A stretch of DNA of 64,000 nt from Leptospira noumeaensis (GTDB lineage: Bacteria > Spirochaetota > Leptospiria > Leptospirales > Leptospiraceae). Made by a program: the position numbers and the translations under genes. The stretch is taken from contig NZ_RQFK01000033.1 of the NCBI RefSeq assembly GCF_004770765.1, forward strand, positions 248,001 to 312,000, in the 5' to 3' direction. Shown in pieces: positions 1-8,649 of this stretch; positions within the stretch are counted from its first letter, which is position 1, and the number at the start of each line of letters is the position of its first letter. The notes beneath the pieces are model-generated. The model was not told the origin of the DNA. It worked only from the letters and a program-made list of their open reading frames with translations, and did not search any database.

Positions 1-334
1 GTATAGAAAACAATTTTATCAAAAGGACACTCAAATAATCTCTGACTAAACCTTTCGGGGAACAATTAGAGTTAAAATGAACTATATTAGTTTTTTTCCA
101 CTGGATTAGAATCTTTAACAAATTGATCCATATTGAAAATGCTCTCTTCAATTCATCAAATAGAGAGTAAGTATATCCAGCAGATTCAGACCTTTGTCCA
201 ATTAACGAAGTATTCACCAAAGACACAGCGATACCAAGTTTTGGTGCATTTTCCAAATACATAACAGTCCATGTTGAATCTCCGCCAGATGGTGGCGGTA
301 GAGGAGAGAGGAGTAATACTCTTACTTCATTCAC
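1..334 (-). CDS. Glycosyltransferase, GT4-like, N-terminal part (runs off left edge)
   Basis: An open frame of 111 codons runs from a GTG at 334 to the window edge. It begins with a hydrophobic beta strand followed by a proline-rich turn and Gly-Gly (LLLSPLPPPSGGDSTW), the nucleotide-binding entry loop typical of GT-B/GT4 glycosyltransferases, and contains a later strand NIVHFNSN. A TAA stop lies directly in frame before the GTG, so this is the first usable start; GGA lies about 7 bases upstream. It follows the GT2 gene at 373-1290 after 38 bases and is probably co-transcribed. The donor and acceptor cannot be told, and the catalytic C-terminal half is outside the window. Confidence 0.6.
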   Translation of the reverse strand, partial: MNEVRVLLLSPLPPPSGGDSTWTVMYLENAPKLGIAVSLVNTSLIGQRSESAGYTYSLFDELKRAFSIWINLLKILIQWKKTNIVHFNSNCSPKGLVRDYLSVLLIKLFSI

Positions 335-372
335 TTAGTATCCAATGTATAAACATATTTAGTGATTTCTCC

Positions 373-1290
373 CTAAACTTTACTGTTACTTTTTAGTTTA
401 TGTATAAAAAACAATATTAGTAATTTAGAAAACTTTAAAAAATCATAACACATAAATCTCAGAATATTATTTATCTTTACTGGTTTCCCTTTTCTAATGA
501 CTAACTTTAATAGCATAAATTGCCTAACTAATTTGAGTTTTGAAATTAATTTCAAATTGCGAGAATAGAAATCTCTATGTGAAATTTCCCGAATCATTTT
601 CTTGATTTCGCGCAAAAGTTCCAATTCTTTTTTAGAAGATAAATTATTATCGTGTATTCTGTAACTGGCCAGAGAGTTACTCATATATAGAATTTTATGA
701 TTTTCAGATAATTTTAAAAACAGATCAAAATCGCCAATGTGATTATAGGATTGATTGAAATTTAAATTATTCTCTTTTAATAGTGTAACATCAAAAACGA
801 CTGTTAAGATTCCGATATAATACTCATCTATCAAATATTTGGTGATAAACCCAGAAGGTTTGTTAAACCGATTCGCTTTTTTGATAAATTTGGATTTCGG
901 ATCAATTAAATCGTAATTTGAACAGACTAGATCATAATCAGAATTAGCAAAAGCCGACATCTGCAATTCTAGTTTATTTTTTTCCCAAACATCGTCTGTA
1001 TCAAGAAACGAAATGTATTTACCATTAACCTTCCCTATTGCTAAATTCCTACCTTTATAGAGTTTAGTATGTTCAGGTGAGTAATAATATTTAATTCTTG
1101 GATCATTGTAAGAGCGAACAATTTCTGCACTTTTATCTGTTGATTGATTGTCCCAAAATACTAATTCCCAATTTTGATATGTCTGAGCGATCACACTATC
1201 AATGGCTTCTCTTAAAAATTCAGCGCCATTGTAACAATTCATTAAAATACTTACTAAAGGGGTTGGTGTCCCTGAATTTGTTTTTTTCAT
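373..1290 (-). CDS. Family 2 (GT-A) glycosyltransferase
   Basis: A 305-residue GT2 enzyme, expected to transfer a sugar from a nucleotide donor onto the growing lipid-linked O-antigen unit at the cytoplasmic face of the inner membrane. The N-terminus has the GT2 signature PLVSILMNCYNG (residues 11-22), the Asp-containing strand WELVFWDNQSTD and the metal-binding DTDD at 97-100. A basic, hydrophobic C-terminus could associate with the membrane. Its ATG overlaps the stop of the upstream reductase by four bases (ATGA), so translation is probably coupled. The sugar specificity cannot be read from sequence. Confidence 0.85.
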   Translation of the reverse strand: MKKTNSGTPTPLVSILMNCYNGAEFLREAIDSVIAQTYQNWELVFWDNQSTDKSAEIVRSYNDPRIKYYYSPEHTKLYKGRNLAIGKVNGKYISFLDTDDVWEKNKLELQMSAFANSDYDLVCSNYDLIDPKSKFIKKANRFNKPSGFITKYLIDEYYIGILTVVFDVTLLKENNLNFNQSYNHIGDFDLFLKLSENHKILYMSNSLASYRIHDNNLSSKKELELLREIKKMIREISHRDFYSRNLKLISKLKLVRQFMLLKLVIRKGKPVKINNILRFMCYDFLKFSKLLILFFIHKLKSNSKV

Positions 1291-2189
1291 TGATAGTATT
1301 CGATTGTTTTCTTAAGACCGAGGTCTAGGTTCGTATTTGGATTCCAATGAAGCATTCGCTTAGCTTTTGAAATGTCAGCTACCAAAGACATATTTTCACC
1401 AATGCGGTAAGGAACTTTTCCAAAATCAGGTTTACCCTTTCCGATGGTCGATACTACCTTTTCAATGATTTGCCGTATCGTGACTTTTTCACCAGAGGCA
1501 ATATTAAAAATTTCTCCATTGGCTTCACTAGTTTCTAAAATTTTGAAACATCCTTCCACAGTATCACTTATATAACAAAAGTCCCTACTTTGTTCCCCGA
1601 GAGATGACGGAAACACGGTATCTTTTAAACAACCTTTGATGATTTGAGGTAAAAATCTTTTTTCATCTTGCCCTGGACCGTAAGTTAAAAACAATCTAGC
1701 AACCGAAGCTGGAAATTTTTCAGTCCTCCAAAGCATTTGTAAAAAATGAGAAGCTGAGGCTTTAGCAAAAGAATATGGTGAAATTGGATTTTCACGGAGG
1801 TCTTCCTTTTGAGGCGAAGGAGAATTTCCATACTCATCACTACTACCCAAATATAAAAACTTTTTTAAGTTTGATCTATCTAGAGCGGAAACTAAATCAA
1901 AAAGAGAAGTTAAGTGATTAGAAATTACTTTTTGACCACCATTCTGAAACAATGTATGATCGATGTAACCACCACAATGAATCACATAGTCATACCTCTC
2001 ACTTGAAAGGATTGAATGCAGCGATGCGCGATCCGATAGATCAGCTTGTATCGAAATTACCTTATCGATATTTGGATTTTTCTTTAGTGAAAGGGAAGTA
2101 ACTTCAAGTCCACTATCGATCCCTTTTTGAACTATATGAGACCCGATAAAACCGGTTCCCCCAATGACTAGTAGTTTTAATTTAGCCAG
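1287..2189 (-). CDS. NAD-dependent epimerase/reductase, probable CDP-4-keto-6-deoxyhexose reductase
   Basis: Extended SDR. The coding frame clearly continues upstream of the GTG at 1985: residues encoded by 1986-2189 include the nucleotide-binding motif GGTGFIG and a typical second Rossmann unit. No ATG, GTG or TTG exists in that frame upstream; the best candidate is CTG at 2189-2187 with AAGGG four bases before it, inside the 3' end of rfbF, giving about 300 residues. The active-site segment GSSDEYG with YSFAK resembles the GSSAEYG/YxxxK of 4-keto-6-deoxyhexose reductases (Rmd type). Next to RfbF, RfbG and an RmlC-like epimerase it most likely reduces the CDP-4-keto-6-deoxyhexose. The start remains uncertain. 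Confidence 0.75.
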   Translation of the reverse strand: MAKLKLLVIGGTGFIGSHIVQKGIDSGLEVTSLSLKKNPNIDKVISIQADLSDRASLHSILSSERYDYVIHCGGYIDHTLFQNGGQKVISNHLTSLFDLVSALDRSNLKKFLYLGSSDEYGNSPSPQKEDLRENPISPYSFAKASASHFLQMLWRTEKFPASVARLFLTYGPGQDEKRFLPQIIKGCLKDTVFPSSLGEQSRDFCYISDTVEGCFKILETSEANGEIFNIASGEKVTIRQIIEKVVSTIGKGKPDFGKVPYRIGENMSLVADISKAKRMLHWNPNTNLDLGLKKTIEYYQ

Positions 2190-2941
2190 GGAGCCCTTCC
2201 CGATTGAAATAATTCTTCAAGATGATCTTTGTCTCTCTTTGTATCCATACATTGCCAAAAACCCTCATGTTGGTATGCCATAAGTTCGCCATTTTTAGAT
2301 GCTGTTTCCAGCGGGGATTTTTCAAGTATTGTTTGATCATTTTCGAGAAGATCAAAAAAACTAGGTTCAATCACAAAAAAACCACCATTAATCCATCCTT
2401 GCGTTGTTTGGGGTTTTTCTTGAAAGCTAATGACTCTACCTGTTTCGATTTCCAATTCACCAAATCGAGCACCAGGATGCACCGCAGTCACTGTAATCAT
2501 TTTTTTATGAGATTTATGAAATTGAATTAGTTTATCCATATCAACATTCGATAGTCCATCACCATAAGTGAGTAAGAAGGTCTCGTTTCCAATAATTTCT
2601 TTCATTCGCAGAAGCCTCCCACCTGTCATGGTGTCAGCTCCTGTATTGACTAATGTAACGTTCCAATCTACTTTAGGAGAATTATAATGGGTGATTTTGC
2701 CTGTTTCTAAATTCACTGAAAAATCAGAATTTAAAGATCGGTAGTTTAAAAAATACTCTTTTACAACTTCTGCTTTGTAACCAAGAGCAATGTAAAAATC
2801 ATTGTGATTAAACCGCGCAAAGTGATTCATGATATGCCATAGGATTGGCTTTCCACCAATGGGAACCATTGGTTTCGGAATCACATCTGTATATTCGGAA
2901 AGTCTTGTCCCAAACCCACCTGCCAAAATGATTGCTTTCAT
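2177..2941 (-). CDS. rfbF: Glucose-1-phosphate cytidylyltransferase
   Basis: Couples alpha-D-glucose 1-phosphate to CTP, giving CDP-glucose, the first step of CDP-deoxysugar synthesis. The protein (254 residues from MKAIILAGG) has the sugar nucleotidyltransferase signature GGFGTR at 8-13 and IPKPMVPIGGKPILWHIM, and later TYGDGLSNVD and EKPQTTQGWINGGF, close to RfbF/DdhA in length and motif order. A start five codons upstream is possible, but the ATG at 2941 overlaps the preceding stop as TGATG, which favours it. Its 3' end overlaps the beginning of the reductase gene. Confidence 0.93.
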   Translation of the reverse strand: MKAIILAGGFGTRLSEYTDVIPKPMVPIGGKPILWHIMNHFARFNHNDFYIALGYKAEVVKEYFLNYRSLNSDFSVNLETGKITHYNSPKVDWNVTLVNTGADTMTGGRLLRMKEIIGNETFLLTYGDGLSNVDMDKLIQFHKSHKKMITVTAVHPGARFGELEIETGRVISFQEKPQTTQGWINGGFFVIEPSFFDLLENDQTILEKSPLETASKNGELMAYQHEGFWQCMDTKRDKDHLEELFQSGRAPWLN

Positions 2942-3366
2942 CAATAAGACTCCCAATTATAGTTGATACTTTTTAAATCTAACCGGTCAGACTCAGTCGG
3001 TTCGTGAAGAATGTCGGAAATGTTTACCACCAAACTTTTTGGTGAATCTATCCCTTGGAACCCAAACCAAATACCAGGTGGAACAGAGATACGGCAGTAG
3101 TTTTTCTCGCCGATAGTCTCTACTCGAAATTCATTTGTTGATTCGTTAAAAAAGACAAACTTCACATTTCCCACAGGAACAACTAAATTCATAAACATTC
3201 GATTATGTCTTTTCCAGGCCTTTATAAAATTAAATTCGATCCAAGAAAAGTATACTTCCCCTAATCCTTTGAAAGTTGATTCCACAGATTTGATAGCATG
3301 TAGCACATTTCCACCCGGAGTCTCAATCTCCTTTAAAGGAGTTACAAGAATGTCTTTACTAGTCAT
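2941..3366 (-). CDS. RmlC-like cupin, probable CDP-sugar 3(,5)-epimerase
   Basis: A 141-residue cupin resembling dTDP-4-dehydrorhamnose 3,5-epimerases: KAWKRHNRM, the strand NLVVPVGNVKFVFF and PPGIWFGFQG are recognisable. Placed between the CDP-glucose 4,6-dehydratase and the cytidylyltransferase, its likely substrate is CDP-4-keto-6-deoxyglucose rather than a dTDP sugar. The start chosen (ATG at 3366) overlaps the end of rfbG by eight bases (ATGACTAG); an earlier start at 3414 would lie deep in rfbG. It is shorter than classic RmlC (about 180 residues). Catalytic residues cannot be assigned with certainty by eye. Confidence 0.75.
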   Translation of the reverse strand: MTSKDILVTPLKEIETPGGNVLHAIKSVESTFKGLGEVYFSWIEFNFIKAWKRHNRMFMNLVVPVGNVKFVFFNESTNEFRVETIGEKNYCRISVPPGIWFGFQGIDSPKSLVVNISDILHEPTESDRLDLKSINYNWESY

Positions 3367-4459
3367 TTGCCCAAGCCAAACCTTTGGACTTTGCTTTCTC
3401 TTGGTATTGTTCAATTTGTCTATCTGTCATTTTTTGAATTTCCGATGGATTACTATAATATGTATTATACCATTCGGAAGTAAACTGCACTGTTTCCTCA
3501 AATCCCATGACTGCTACCCAATTTAAATGAGCAAGTGCCTTATCACAGTTTAACTTTAATAAACCTGACTCATAGGGACCTTTTGTTTCCCCCGATATAT
3601 CTTTCCATTTTACTTGATTCCAATGAATTGACATTTGTTTAACCAGTTCTAGAACACTATGGTTTTGGTTTGCTAATGGTCCAAAATTAAAAGGCTCGCC
3701 GTGTAGTTCTTTATTTTGGTATAAATGAACACCTAAACTTAGATATCCACTCAAAGGCTCTAATACATGTTGCCAAGGCCTGGTTGCCATTGGATTTCGA
3801 AGTTCAACGGTTTCATGATTTGCCCATGCTGTCACACAATCAGGTATTATGCGATCTTCTGACCAGTCACCGCCACCAATTACGTTTCCTGCTCTTGCAG
3901 AGGCTATTCTTACCTTACTCGTATCCTTTGGAAAATAGGATTTAATGTGAGATTTGATAGCCAGTTCCGCAGCACCTTTTGATGCACTATAAGGATCAGG
4001 TCCTCCTAAAGCATCATTCTCACGATAACCCCAAATCCATTCAACATTATCGTAACATTTGTCACTTGTGATAAGAACTGCAGAACAAGCTTTGTCTAAT
4101 TTCCTTAGTGCTTCCAATACATGCAAAGTTCCCATAACATTGGTATTCCAAGTCTCCAAAGGATCATTATAGGATTTTCGAACAAGGGCTTGCGCTGCGA
4201 GGTGAAAAACAAAATCAGGTTTGAAATCAAGAATTGCCTTTTCTAAAGAGGCCCTGTCTCGAATGTCAATTCTGTGATCAGTGATCCCTTTTTGAAGGTT
4301 AGCAACTTCGAAATGATTCGGAGTAGTTAACGGATCCAGTGAAATCCCACAAATTTCAGCTCCCATCATTTTAAGCCATGCAGTAAGCCAAGCTCCCTTA
4401 AATCCTGTATGACCAGTGATTAAAACTTTTTTGTTTTTATAATGTTTTGAAATACTCAT
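3359..4459 (-). CDS. rfbG: CDP-glucose 4,6-dehydratase
   Basis: Converts CDP-glucose to CDP-4-keto-6-deoxyglucose with bound NAD. The 366-residue protein has the Rossmann signature TGHTGFKG (15-22), TSDK at 131-134 and YSASK at 157-161, and further family hallmarks such as ARAGNVIGGGDWSEDRI and RPWQHVLEPLSGYL. This is the usual length for RfbG/DdhB. It is the first of four genes that form a compact CDP-6-deoxyhexose branch. A 75-base gap precedes it, one of the longest in the locus, so an internal promoter is possible, though I see no convincing one. Confidence 0.95.
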   Translation of the reverse strand: MSISKHYKNKKVLITGHTGFKGAWLTAWLKMMGAEICGISLDPLTTPNHFEVANLQKGITDHRIDIRDRASLEKAILDFKPDFVFHLAAQALVRKSYNDPLETWNTNVMGTLHVLEALRKLDKACSAVLITSDKCYDNVEWIWGYRENDALGGPDPYSASKGAAELAIKSHIKSYFPKDTSKVRIASARAGNVIGGGDWSEDRIIPDCVTAWANHETVELRNPMATRPWQHVLEPLSGYLSLGVHLYQNKELHGEPFNFGPLANQNHSVLELVKQMSIHWNQVKWKDISGETKGPYESGLLKLNCDKALAHLNWVAVMGFEETVQFTSEWYNTYYSNPSEIQKMTDRQIEQYQEKAKSKGLAWAND

Positions 4460-4534
4460 TTTATAACTATTTCTGGTTCCTTAATTTAGCTTGGTAATAT
4501 TCAATAAAAGGATTAATTTGATTCTATTAAAATC

Positions 4535-6028
4535 CTAATTCAGTTCAAAAGCTTCGATAATTCTTTCATTGGTTGGTTCAGTAAACAATTCGTTTCTTAC
4601 TCGTTGAATCATGTTTAATCTTAACGGATCGTTAGTGCTTACTTTATTAACCAACATTTCCTCAACAATTAAAAAGCTATCTCTATCAAATGCAACATCC
4701 CATAAGACACCTTTACAAAAATCGGGAAGATAATTATATTCAGTTCCGCCATTTTCAGATACTATAATGGCTGGAATTCCACAAGCAATAGCCTCAATTA
4801 GTGAGCCAGAAGCTGCTCCAACAACTATACTCACGTTATTAAAAAGTGAATAAATATCTTCAAGTGCAATACTATAATTAAAATTGATCAAATCTTTCAA
4901 TTGAGACTCTGATGCGGAAGGATGCAACTTTACCAGATGAACACCCGATTGATTCAATGAATTAATTAACTTTATTATCGATTGATTAGCATTATCAAAG
5001 TAAGATAACAAAATTAACCGAGCCGTAGTTAAATTCCTGTGAACTACCGTTTCAAACAATTTTTTATATCTTAATGAAGGTCCAATTGCATTTCCAGAAC
5101 CACTCTTTTCTAAATAGAATTCGCCATTAACCAAAATCTTTCCTGGCTTATGAAACTCCAACTCATTAGGATCAATATATGCGTTAAAAAGCTCTTGTGG
5201 GTATAAAAAAAGCTGACAACCAAAAATTCTGATATTTTTAGTACTAGAATTCAAAGCGCGGTTGAGACATTTCTCATAGGGCTGATTCTCAAACCATTGA
5301 ACGATCCGATCACCTTCTCGTAAGATTTTAGCCAATTTCTCTGCATAAAGGTAACGAACAGCGCCATAAAAATTAGAGCCATTCATATCTAACCAAAAAT
5401 AATACTTTAAAAAGTCATTTTCTGGTTGAGTTTGAATTTTTTTAAAATAAAAATCCAACATTTTAACTGGATAAACAATTAAATAAATTATCAGTCTAAA
5501 GTAATCTTGATAATCAAAAAGTTGAAATTCTGTTATAATTGTAACCTTACTATTTTTAAAAACCCTAAAAAGCTGATAAATTTCCTTTAGGCTATGCGAG
5601 CCATAAAGTCTTGGCAGAATAATACAATTATAATTCTTACCGTTTAAAAACTCAACTAAACCAGGAAAGTAACTTTCAACAAGCCCCTTACCCTCCAAAG
5701 CGTTCTTTACCAACAAATACGAATCTAAATAAATAGTCTCTTTTCTTGCTATTTTTGTTTTGGAACCAAAAATCTTATAAATCAATTTTGAGAATATATA
5801 AAACAGAAATAAAAAACTAACCTTAAACGTATAACGACAAAGCTGACTAAATATTAGCCAAACATTAGCCCTGGAGCCATTCCGAAATTGAATTACAGCC
5901 TCATAGGCACCGACTTTTGAAAAAAAATGACTGGTTGAATAATACCAAGATTCACTGGAATATGAAATAACTTTACTTAGCTGATCAAAATACCTCTTTA
6001 AATGTGAAGGAAGTTTTTCCAATTGCAA
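4535..6028 (-). CDS. Putative GT-B glycosyltransferase (surface carbohydrate protein)
   Basis: A 497-residue protein of unassigned family. A hydrophobic stretch near residues 70-90 (FKVSFLFLFYIFSKLIYKIF) may be membrane-associated. The C-terminal third has GT-B-like order: a strand-helix GVHLVKLHP, then IVVGAASGSLIEAIACGIPAIIVS, comparable to the donor-binding Gly/Ser and Glu loop of UDP-glycosyltransferases and CDP-glycerol transferases. The start is TTG at 6028, two codons after the stop of the SDR gene and in the same frame. It follows a CMP-sugar synthetase module, which makes a CMP-sugar donor plausible; this is inference. Confidence 0.55.
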   Translation of the reverse strand: MQLEKLPSHLKRYFDQLSKVISYSSESWYYSTSHFFSKVGAYEAVIQFRNGSRANVWLIFSQLCRYTFKVSFLFLFYIFSKLIYKIFGSKTKIARKETIYLDSYLLVKNALEGKGLVESYFPGLVEFLNGKNYNCIILPRLYGSHSLKEIYQLFRVFKNSKVTIITEFQLFDYQDYFRLIIYLIVYPVKMLDFYFKKIQTQPENDFLKYYFWLDMNGSNFYGAVRYLYAEKLAKILREGDRIVQWFENQPYEKCLNRALNSSTKNIRIFGCQLFLYPQELFNAYIDPNELEFHKPGKILVNGEFYLEKSGSGNAIGPSLRYKKLFETVVHRNLTTARLILLSYFDNANQSIIKLINSLNQSGVHLVKLHPSASESQLKDLINFNYSIALEDIYSLFNNVSIVVGAASGSLIEAIACGIPAIIVSENGGTEYNYLPDFCKGVLWDVAFDRDSFLIVEEMLVNKVSTNDPLRLNMIQRVRNELFTEPTNERIIEAFELN

Positions 6029-6031
6029 AAT

Positions 6032-6727
6032 TCATTCACCTCCGCTAATAGCAATATCCTGTCCTGTGACAAAATCCCCTTTCTCCGAACATAAATACAA
6101 AACGAATCCAGCTATCTCTTCAGGTCTGCCTAGTCTTTTTACTGGAATCAATTGAGTCCGAGCAGAAAGATCTTTATTCCTATGTATCTTGGTATCTACT
6201 ACGCCAACTCTGATATTATTGCATAAAACATTCGATTCGGCCCCAAATTTAGCATAAGACCTTGTAACAGATTCCAGTGCACTCTTTGATGCACTATAAT
6301 AGGTAGAATTAATTGATCCACTATATTTTACGCCAATACTACTTAGCGAAATAATTCGACCGAACTTATTTTCTAACATCAAGGGAAATATTTTTTGCAT
6401 TAGATAAATATGTGAGAAGAGATTTACCTGAAATAAATTTTCAATTTTCTCCGAGCTGCATACAAGGAAGTTTTGCTCTTCTATAATTCCTGCTGCATTC
6501 ACAAGATAATCAACTACCAATTCTTTTTTCAAAACATATTCAACTAGACTATCAACTTCTTCGAACTTTAAAAAATCAGATTTAATTTGAAATAGATTTG
6601 GATTTTCTAAATTGATTGGGTTTGTATTATATTGAGAGTAAACTTTATTCCCCTCTTCAATAAATTTTTTAACAATCGCAACTCCAATATCAGAACTCCC
6701 TCCAGTAATGATTGCAACTTTAGCCAT
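6032..6727 (-). CDS. Short-chain dehydrogenase/reductase (SDR)
   Basis: Classical SDR of 231 residues with an N-terminal cofactor motif TGGSSDIG (8-15), NAAG at 77-80, the catalytic serine strand IISLSS and YSASK (Tyr144, Lys148). It likely oxidises or reduces a hydroxyl on a nucleotide sugar or its precursor. It lies six bases after a radical SAM gene and close to a CMP-sugar synthetase and HAD phosphatase, so it probably belongs to the same sugar pathway. FabG-type fatty acid function is unlikely in this context. The substrate is unknown. Confidence 0.8.
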   Translation of the reverse strand: MAKVAIITGGSSDIGVAIVKKFIEEGNKVYSQYNTNPINLENPNLFQIKSDFLKFEEVDSLVEYVLKKELVVDYLVNAAGIIEEQNFLVCSSEKIENLFQVNLFSHIYLMQKIFPLMLENKFGRIISLSSIGVKYSGSINSTYYSASKSALESVTRSYAKFGAESNVLCNNIRVGVVDTKIHRNKDLSARTQLIPVKRLGRPEEIAGFVLYLCSEKGDFVTGQDIAISGGE

Positions 6728-6733
6728 TTAGAT

Positions 6734-7909
6734 TTAAACTACCGCGCATCCTTTACATGGATTTACTATTTGCCTATTTCCAGATTTATGAGCAGCACGT
6801 AAACCTTCGTATCTTTCCATTCTCCATAATTCAGAAATGGATTTTTCTGGAAATTTCCCCATTTGTAAAGTAGACCTGTAATCACTGTCACATGGATTGG
6901 TTAATCCATCTTGCCAGATAAACATTCTACGAAACAAATCTGAACATGCTTTCGTTTGACCGTTAGGTTTTGCCTCATAAATATTTTCCCAAGGATTATA
7001 GTTAACAAATGCTACTTGGTCTACAAGGTTACCCCAAACTTTCTCCATAGAATCCATATCCTGTTTCTCAGTTACTTTTACACCTGATACTCGTGTTATG
7101 ATGGGTACTGAAGAATATTCTTTCTGTCTTATATTCTGGAACATTTCTATATTTTTCAGGACTTTATCTAGTTTCCCATTGACTCGTAACTGACTGTATA
7201 ATGGCTCCTCAGCTGCGTCTGCGGAAAAAACTACCGTTTTTACACCTCCCGCAAGAAGGGCATGAACCTTTGATTCTGTTAACAATGATGCATTCGTATT
7301 AACTTTTAGATTTAAAAATTTATCTTTTGCATAAACCAACATCCCTTCGATCTCTTTTGCGAGTAGCGGTTCTCCCCTAGAAGCAAGCGAAAGAAATTCA
7401 ATATTGTTTGTAGCTTGGTCAACTATCTCTTTAAAAAGTTCCAAACTCATTTGTCCCATACCAGGGGTTGTTTTTTTAAAGAAGTTAGTATCTGTTTGAT
7501 AACAGAACACACAACGATAATTACAAATGGAAGATGGTTCAATTTGCAAATATGGAGGATATTGGTCTAACTTCTCTAATTGAGGAAATACATCGTATCT
7601 ATATCTATGATAAAAAAAACGAAGAAGTTCTTCATCGCTATAAGTATACATCTCCTCCGCAATAAAAGGAGTGATCTTAAATAAAACCTCATCAGAAGTA
7701 GAAGTTAAGTCTACCAAAACTTGCGTTAGGATTTCTTTAAAATTTTCTTTTTGGTGAATAGGATGAGTGGTAACAAGTGTTCCCATAGACCATTCATTTA
7801 AAACACGAACGGCTCTACCTTTTTGGTATTCGATAATTCCAGTTTTATGGCTTTTAAAATCCTGGAAACTGTGATGTTTCTTATAAACTTTTGGATCAAT
7901 CTCTTTCAT
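6734..7909 (-). CDS. Radical SAM protein with SPASM-like C-terminal cluster
   Basis: A 391-residue radical SAM enzyme. The SAM-cluster motif CX3CX2C is at Cys129, Cys133 and Cys136 (SSICNYRCVFCYQ), followed by SLASRGEPLL, equivalent to the SAM-binding GGEP. The C-terminus has CSDLF, NPCDSDY and NPCKGCAVV, matching the auxiliary-cluster cysteines of SPASM/twitch proteins. The first 110 residues are an unassigned extension. Such enzymes carry out radical epimerisation, dehydrogenation or C-C/C-S chemistry. Here it sits between a CMP-sugar synthetase and an SDR, so a sugar or sugar-linked substituent is the likely substrate. Confidence 0.85.
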   Translation of the reverse strand: MKEIDPKVYKKHHSFQDFKSHKTGIIEYQKGRAVRVLNEWSMGTLVTTHPIHQKENFKEILTQVLVDLTSTSDEVLFKITPFIAEEMYTYSDEELLRFFYHRYRYDVFPQLEKLDQYPPYLQIEPSSICNYRCVFCYQTDTNFFKKTTPGMGQMSLELFKEIVDQATNNIEFLSLASRGEPLLAKEIEGMLVYAKDKFLNLKVNTNASLLTESKVHALLAGGVKTVVFSADAAEEPLYSQLRVNGKLDKVLKNIEMFQNIRQKEYSSVPIITRVSGVKVTEKQDMDSMEKVWGNLVDQVAFVNYNPWENIYEAKPNGQTKACSDLFRRMFIWQDGLTNPCDSDYRSTLQMGKFPEKSISELWRMERYEGLRAAHKSGNRQIVNPCKGCAVV

Positions 7910-7914
7910 ACTAG

Positions 7915-8649
7915 TTACCTAAACTCACCGTATTTTTTTAACCACCACTCTACCACCGGGATTTGCCATTCATAATCAACATCACAGCCGGCTTCTTGAT
8001 AAAGAGGCAAAATTTTCTGCCCCATCCATTTTTGAGGAAGCATTCCCTCTTCCAAATGGAGTAAGTTATTCGGACGAACAATGGATACTCCCATATCGGC
8101 AAATAAAACATCACCTTGCGAATCTCGATCGCAATTTAAAGTTTTAGGATCCCCAAACGTTTCAAAAGGAACAAAGGGCTGAAGAAAACCATCGGAATCT
8201 TTTTTTCGTGCCCGAAGGGGTGACCACATATTGTATTTGGATACAGTGACAGCAGAATCTGCGTCTTTATTTTCTCTTAGCTGTTTAATTCCATTGGAAA
8301 TCGTATCAGAAGTTACAGTTGCTGCATTACAAAAAAGTAATACCACTAATTCAATTGTCTCTCCTGGATTTCTTTCCTGAATCACTGAAAAACCATGTTG
8401 ATACGCATGTTCACCTAATGCTTCTTTGGTTGCCAGATGGGGAGGACGATCAATTACCTCAACGCCCTCCGCGTTTGCCAAACTCTTTAGTTCAGGGTCA
8501 TCGGTAGAGAGATAAACCTTGTCAATCTCTCTTGTCCGTTTTGCAATATTCATTGGGTACCAGGCCAATGGTTTTCCCATAATGGGAAATGTATTTTTGC
8601 CAGGAAAACCAATACTACCTTTTCTGCCAAGAAGGAGTGCTACTATCAT
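7915..8649 (-). CDS. CMP-sugar synthetase (acylneuraminate cytidylyltransferase family)
   Basis: Activates an acidic sugar with CTP. The 244-residue protein keeps the family's first strand and loop in altered form (LLLGRKGSIGFPGKN in place of the usual PARGGSKGIPGKN), STDDPELKSLA and later FADMGVSIVRP. The altered loop and the long C-terminal part set it apart from the other three cytidylyltransferases of the locus, so a different sugar acid is probable. Its ATG overlaps the stop of the HAD phosphatase gene (ATGA), linking the two steps dephosphorylation and activation. Confidence 0.82.
   Translation of the reverse strand: MIVALLLGRKGSIGFPGKNTFPIMGKPLAWYPMNIAKRTREIDKVYLSTDDPELKSLANAEGVEVIDRPPHLATKEALGEHAYQHGFSVIQERNPGETIELVVLLFCNAATVTSDTISNGIKQLRENKDADSAVTVSKYNMWSPLRARKKDSDGFLQPFVPFETFGDPKTLNCDRDSQGDVLFADMGVSIVRPNNLLHLEEGMLPQKWMGQKILPLYQEAGCDVDYEWQIPVVEWWLKKYGEFR

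Noticed and set aside
294..301. GGCGGTAG, identical to the ops/JUMPstart core that RfaH recognises upstream of polysaccharide operons.
   Set aside because: It lies on the plus strand inside a minus-strand coding region, points away from the locus, and there is no surrounding JUMPstart sequence; chance match.
1287..2189. Truncated pseudogene caused by the late GTG at 1985.
   Set aside because: The upstream in-frame sequence encodes an intact Rossmann N-terminus without a stop, so the gene is probably whole with an unusual start.
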